From: an uncultured Lachnospiraceae bacterium
Lineage (GTDB): Bacteria > Bacillota > Clostridia > Lachnospirales > Lachnospiraceae
Length of the DNA stretch: 9,948 nt
Direction of reading: 5' to 3'
Assembly: GCA_946566415.1 (NCBI GenBank)
Contig: CAMNWW010000062.1
Span: 1 to 9,948 of the forward strand
The translations under genes were made by a program, and so were the position numbers. How positions within the stretch are numbered: the first letter of the stretch is position 1; every line of letters starts with the position of its first letter. A model generated the notes under the pieces. That model saw nothing but the letters and a program-made list of their open reading frames with translations, did no database searches and was not told the DNA's origin. This document shows positions 7,703-9,948 of the stretch, in pieces.

Positions 7703-7711
7703 CTTCGTTAT

Positions 7712-7740
7712 ATTGTACCATGAAAAATACAAAGTTTCAA
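7712..7740 (-). promoter_or_regulatory. Sigma-A type promoter of the opp operon
   Basis: On the minus strand TTGAAA (7735-7740) and TACAAT (7712-7717) are separated by exactly 17 bases, each one mismatch from the vegetative consensus. The predicted transcription start is near 7705. No convincing CodY box was seen overlapping it. Confidence 0.85.
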
Positions 7741-7779
7741 CACTTTAGCGCGAATTTACCCTCCGAAGGATTTTCCTTA

Positions 7780-7799
7780 CAAAAAAGTACACCTTTTTG
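7780..7799 (-). terminator. Possible weak terminator after the recombinase gene
   Basis: An A/T-rich inverted repeat can form an 8-bp stem with one G-U pair around a 4-base loop. Its 3' arm on the minus strand contains TTTTTT. It lies 22 bases after the recombinase stop codon and upstream of the opp promoter. The stem is weak and no uridine run follows outside the stem, so confidence is low. Confidence 0.3.
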
Positions 7800-7820
7800 C
7801 AAAATTTTTGTCTATATTTC

Positions 7821-8420
7821 CTATTCTTTTCGATCCGTCCCTGCCCGATAGCGGAATGTTGAAAGCGGCATCCGGCATGCTTTGGCCGCCGCCGTCCCTG
7901 TAATCGTCCCGTCTCTCCAAAGTCTGCATATCTCGTCGAAATTCTCCGGCAGGGCATACGGCGGTCTTCCAAAACGCACCCCTCTTGCTTTGGCCGCCGC
8001 GATTCCTTCCGCCTGTCTCTGGCGAATCGCGGTACGTTCATTTTCTGCAACAAATGAAAGGATCTGCAATACAATATCACTTAAAAATGTTCCCATCAGA
8101 TCTTTTCCCATCCGAGTATCCAAAAGAGGCATATCCAGCACCACGATGTCGATCCCCCTTTCTTTTGTGAGAACCCTCCACTGTTCCAAAATTTCTCCAT
8201 AGTTTCTCCCCAAACGGTCTATACTCTTGATATAGAGCAGATCGTCTTTTTTTATACGTCTTAACATACGTCTGTAGGAAGGGCGCTCAAAATCTTTTCC
8301 AGACTGCTTATCTATAAAAATATTCCTTTCCGGAATGGACAGCGCCTGCATGGCGATAAGCTGTCTGTCTTCATTCTGGTCACGGCTGCTGACGCGGATG
8401 TAGCCATATATGTTCTCCAT
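7821..8420 (-). CDS. Serine recombinase, resolvase/invertase family
   Basis: A 199-residue small serine recombinase, an enzyme that cuts and rejoins DNA at specific sites through a covalent phosphoserine. The catalytic domain starts at residue 4. YIRVSS carries the nucleophile Ser11 with Arg9, followed by the active-site DRLGR motif at 68-72 and the long E helix with AENERTAIRQRQAEGIAAAK (about 125-144). AKARGVRFGRPP then leads into a short C-terminal helix-turn-helix (about 158-192, with GTAAAKACRMPLSTFRYR). Length and active site are intact, so it may be functional. The ATG at 8420 has an AAGGAGG site. No transposase, terminal repeats or partner mobile genes are visible, so it is an orphan gene. 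Inverted repeats upstream (8459-8510) are candidate binding or regulatory sites. Confidence 0.92.
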   Translation of the reverse strand: MENIYGYIRVSSRDQNEDRQLIAMQALSIPERNIFIDKQSGKDFERPSYRRMLRRIKKDDLLYIKSIDRLGRNYGEILEQWRVLTKERGIDIVVLDMPLLDTRMGKDLMGTFLSDIVLQILSFVAENERTAIRQRQAEGIAAAKARGVRFGRPPYALPENFDEICRLWRDGTITGTAAAKACRMPLSTFRYRAGTDRKE

Positions 8421-8458
8421 AAAATCCTCCTTTTGTCCGTTTCAATTCGCGTTATCTT

Positions 8459-8490
8459 CCATCAGCGGACGCCTCTTCTTCCACTGATGG
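8459..8490 (-). repeat. 10-bp inverted repeat at the predicted 5' end of the recombinase mRNA
   Basis: The arms at 8459-8468 and 8481-8490 pair over 10 bp around a 12-base loop. On the minus strand the single imperfect pair is a G-U wobble, so the structure is better as RNA from that strand. The predicted promoter would start transcription next to the 5' arm. Confidence 0.6.
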
Positions 8491-8510
8491 TAAGTATTCT
8501 ACTATACTTA
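8491..8510. repeat. Perfect 7-6-7 inverted repeat overlapping the recombinase promoter
   Basis: TAAGTAT and ATACTTA arms (7 bp, perfect) flank a 6-base centre. The repeat abuts the hairpin at 8459-8490 and covers the predicted -10 of the recombinase promoter. It could be an operator or a recombinase binding site; neither is shown by the sequence alone. Confidence 0.55.
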
Positions 8511-8525
8511 ATTTTGGGCTGGCAA
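8496..8525 (-). promoter_or_regulatory. Candidate promoter of the recombinase gene
   Basis: On the minus strand TTGCCA (8520-8525) is followed after 18 bases by TAGAAT (8496-8501). The predicted start is near 8489, about 70 bases ahead of the recombinase ATG. The -10 sits inside the perfect inverted repeat, which would allow repression by a protein bound there. Confidence 0.5.
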
Positions 8526-8544
8526 TGTATTAACCGCAGCCTTC

Positions 8545-8573
8545 TTGCACTTTCAAATTCCTTGTGCTACACT
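8545..8573 (+). promoter_or_regulatory. Sigma-A type promoter of the M42 peptidase gene
   Basis: TTGCAC (8545-8550) and TACACT (8568-8573) are spaced by 17 bases. The predicted start is near 8580, giving a leader of about 33 bases with an AAGGAGGT ribosome site at 8598-8605. It diverges from the recombinase promoter, with only about 20 bases between the two -35 elements. Confidence 0.7.
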
Positions 8574-8612
8574 ATTTCTAAATAAGGTATGTCATATAAG
8601 GAGGTAACTAAC

Positions 8613-9686
8613 ATGGATTCTTTGAAACTTATTGAGGCTCTTTCTAACGCCCACGGCGCGTCCGGATTTGAGGATGAAGTTGTGAAAATTGCAGAACAGT
8701 ATGCAAGCGACGAAAACTTGGGGCGGACCAGCCATGACTGTAATCTGAACGTCTACATAGAACCAGAAAAAAACACCGGCAAAAAGCCGGTTGTAATGCT
8801 TGACGCCCACAGCGACGAAGTTTGCTTTATGATTCAGGCAATTAAGCCTGACGGGACGCTTTGCTTTCTTCCCCTGGGAGGCTGGTCCGCTTATTCCGTC
8901 CCTGCGCACAAGGTAAAAGTGCAGACCTATGATGGGGAATGGGTTTCCGGCATCGTTGCCAGTACGCCGGTTCATTTTTTGTCCGCGGACCAGGCAAAAT
9001 CCTGCCCGGCCTTCTCCGACATGGTTATTGATATCGGCGCTACTTCCAAGGAAGAAGTTGAGAATGTATTTAACATCCACATCGGCGCTCCTGTCGTCCC
9101 GGATGTAACTTTTGAATATAATGAAAAAACCGACGTCATGCTCGGCAAGGCGTTCGACAACCGGCTGGGCTGCGCGGCTGTCCTGGAGTCTATGAAAGAG
9201 CTACGGGACGAAGCGCTGGACGTAGATGTAGTCGGCGTTCTCTCCTGCCAGGAAGAAATCGGAGAACGCGGCGCTTTCGTAACCCGCGATGTCGTAAAGC
9301 CGGACATTGCCATCTGTTTTGAGGGCTGTCCCGCCGACGACACGTTCCAGCCGGATTACGCTATCCAGACCGCTATGAAAAAAGGGCCGATGCTGCGCCA
9401 CTATGACCGCTCCATGATTACCAATCCCCGGTTCCAGCGTTTCTCACTGGAGCTGGCAAAGGAACTTGGAATCCCCGCGCAGGAATCCGTGCGTTCCGGC
9501 GGCGGCACCAACGGCGGCGTGATCCACATTTCCAACGGGGGAGTTCCGGTTATCGTAATCGGAGTTCCGGTCCGCTATATTCATTCTCATCATGGGTTTG
9601 CATGCACTGAGGATTACCGCAACAGCGTGCGCCTGGCAGTGGAAATCGTGAAACGACTGAACGAAGAACGGATACGGAGTTTCTAA
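8613..9686 (+). CDS. M42 family metallo-aminopeptidase
   Basis: A 357-residue cytoplasmic zinc/cobalt-type aminopeptidase of the M42 family (FrvX/YsdC/glutamyl aminopeptidase group), which removes N-terminal residues from peptides. The metal and catalytic residues appear in order: DAHSDE with His66 and Asp68, FDNR with the bridging Asp182, CQEEIGERGA with the catalytic/ligand pair Glu214-Glu215, Glu237 in CFEGCPADD, and His324 in RYIHSHHG. Spacing matches known tetrahedral M42 enzymes, although Glu replaces the Asp usually described at the fourth ligand position. ATG 8613 is preferred over an in-frame ATG at 8589, because an AAGGAGGT site lies 7 bases upstream and the family begins near here. 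There is no signal peptide. It is divergent from the recombinase and convergent with the sigma factor, with its own promoter and terminator. Digestion of peptides imported by Opp is a plausible role. Confidence 0.92.
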   Translation: MDSLKLIEALSNAHGASGFEDEVVKIAEQYASDENLGRTSHDCNLNVYIEPEKNTGKKPVVMLDAHSDEVCFMIQAIKPDGTLCFLPLGGWSAYSVPAHKVKVQTYDGEWVSGIVASTPVHFLSADQAKSCPAFSDMVIDIGATSKEEVENVFNIHIGAPVVPDVTFEYNEKTDVMLGKAFDNRLGCAAVLESMKELRDEALDVDVVGVLSCQEEIGERGAFVTRDVVKPDIAICFEGCPADDTFQPDYAIQTAMKKGPMLRHYDRSMITNPRFQRFSLELAKELGIPAQESVRSGGGTNGGVIHISNGGVPVIVIGVPVRYIHSHHGFACTEDYRNSVRLAVEIVKRLNEERIRSF

Positions 9687-9708
9687 TACATATTTATACC
9701 TTTTTAAC

Positions 9709-9731
9709 GGCGGGGAATTTCCCCGCCATTT
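9709..9731 (+). terminator. Rho-independent terminator after the M42 peptidase gene
   Basis: GGCGGGGAA and TTCCCCGCC form a perfect 9-bp inverted repeat (9709-9727) with a one-base centre, folding with a small loop. On the plus strand it is followed by ATTTT. It sits in the 45-base gap between the convergent peptidase and sigma-factor genes. On the minus strand no uridine run follows, so it should act mainly on the peptidase transcript. Confidence 0.75.
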
Positions 9732-9948
9732 TCACACCTCCATTTTTTCACGCAGCGACCTGAGCACCCGTTTTTCCATCCTTGATACCTGCACCTGTGA
9801 GATTCCCAGCTCTTCTCCGGTCTGCGTCTGTGTTTTATCCGCAAAATATCTCAGATACAAAAGCTGTCTCTCCTCCTTGCCCAGCTCCCCTAAAAGCTGG
9901 GACAGAAGAAGACGGTTCAGCACCTTCTCTTCCCGTTCTTCCTGCTCG
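9732..9948 (-). CDS. sigF: Sporulation RNA polymerase sigma factor, probably SigF (C-terminal part)
   Basis: The last 71 residues of a sigma-70 family factor, open to the right edge of the window. The visible part is region 4. LLGELGKEERQLLYLRYFAD is followed by the helix-turn-helix QTQTGEELGISQVQVSRMEK that recognises the -35 element. The GISQVQVSR helix and the short tail are typical of the forespore factors SigF and SigG. The same-strand position upstream of spoVAA, as in the Bacillus subtilis spoIIA-spoVA arrangement, favours SigF (spoIIAC). SigG or another SigB/SigF-group factor cannot be excluded from this fragment. SigF is the first forespore-specific sigma factor and is controlled by SpoIIAB/SpoIIAA. 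The stop is TGA at 9732-9734. Confidence 0.75.
   Translation of the reverse strand, partial: EQEEREEKVLNRLLLSQLLGELGKEERQLLYLRYFADKTQTQTGEELGISQVQVSRMEKRVLRSLREKMEV

Noticed and set aside
7636..8516. Similar TACTTAA-type sequences on both sides of the recombinase gene as possible attachment or crossover sites
   Set aside because: The match is short, A/T-rich and not accompanied by a longer shared core, so it is not enough to call att or res sites.
8592..9080. 162-codon minus-strand ORF antisense to the M42 peptidase
   Set aside because: The sense frame encodes a complete enzyme with all metal ligands; the antisense product has no recognisable domain.

Overview
The window looks like chromosomal DNA of an endospore-forming, moderate-GC Firmicute, most likely a Lachnospiraceae-type Clostridia. 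It carries pieces of two sporulation loci (spoVAA/spoVAB/spoVAC on the left, the end of a sporulation sigma factor on the right), strong AGGAGG-type ribosome binding sites, and Gram-positive style lipoprotein and Opp genes. The species assignment is inferred from gene content only.

Layout. Positions 1-1767, minus strand: the start of the forespore spoVA operon, read as a 60-residue small membrane protein, spoVAA, spoVAB and spoVAC (which runs off the left edge). A sequence matching the sigma-G promoter consensus lies just upstream at 1793-1821. Positions 1845-1888: a terminator for the next operon. Positions 1912-7614, minus strand: a complete five-gene oligopeptide ABC importer, oppA-oppB-oppC-oppD-oppF. 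It has a strong housekeeping promoter, a leader that can fold, and a perfect 15-bp hairpin between oppA and oppB. Positions 7821-8420, minus strand: a stand-alone serine recombinase of the resolvase/invertase type, with inverted repeats in front of it. Positions 8613-9686, plus strand: an M42-family metallo-aminopeptidase with its own promoter, ending at a hairpin terminator. Positions 9732-9948, minus strand: the C-terminal end of a sporulation sigma factor, probably SigF.

How it fits together. The Opp system would bring short peptides into the cell, and the divergently transcribed M42 aminopeptidase is a plausible cytoplasmic enzyme for digesting them. The spoVA genes make part of the inner-membrane channel that loads dipicolinic acid into the forespore and releases it at germination. 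In Bacillus subtilis spoVAA directly follows sigF. Here the same order and orientation are kept, but about 8 kb of peptide-uptake, recombinase and peptidase genes lie between them. All intergenic gaps are shorter than 300 bases, and the larger ones hold the promoters and hairpins listed.

I found no clear new defence system, CRISPR array, tRNA or rRNA. The observations most worth checking are the small membrane ORF that heads the spoVA operon, the split sigF-spoVA junction, and the paired inverted repeats in front of the recombinase.
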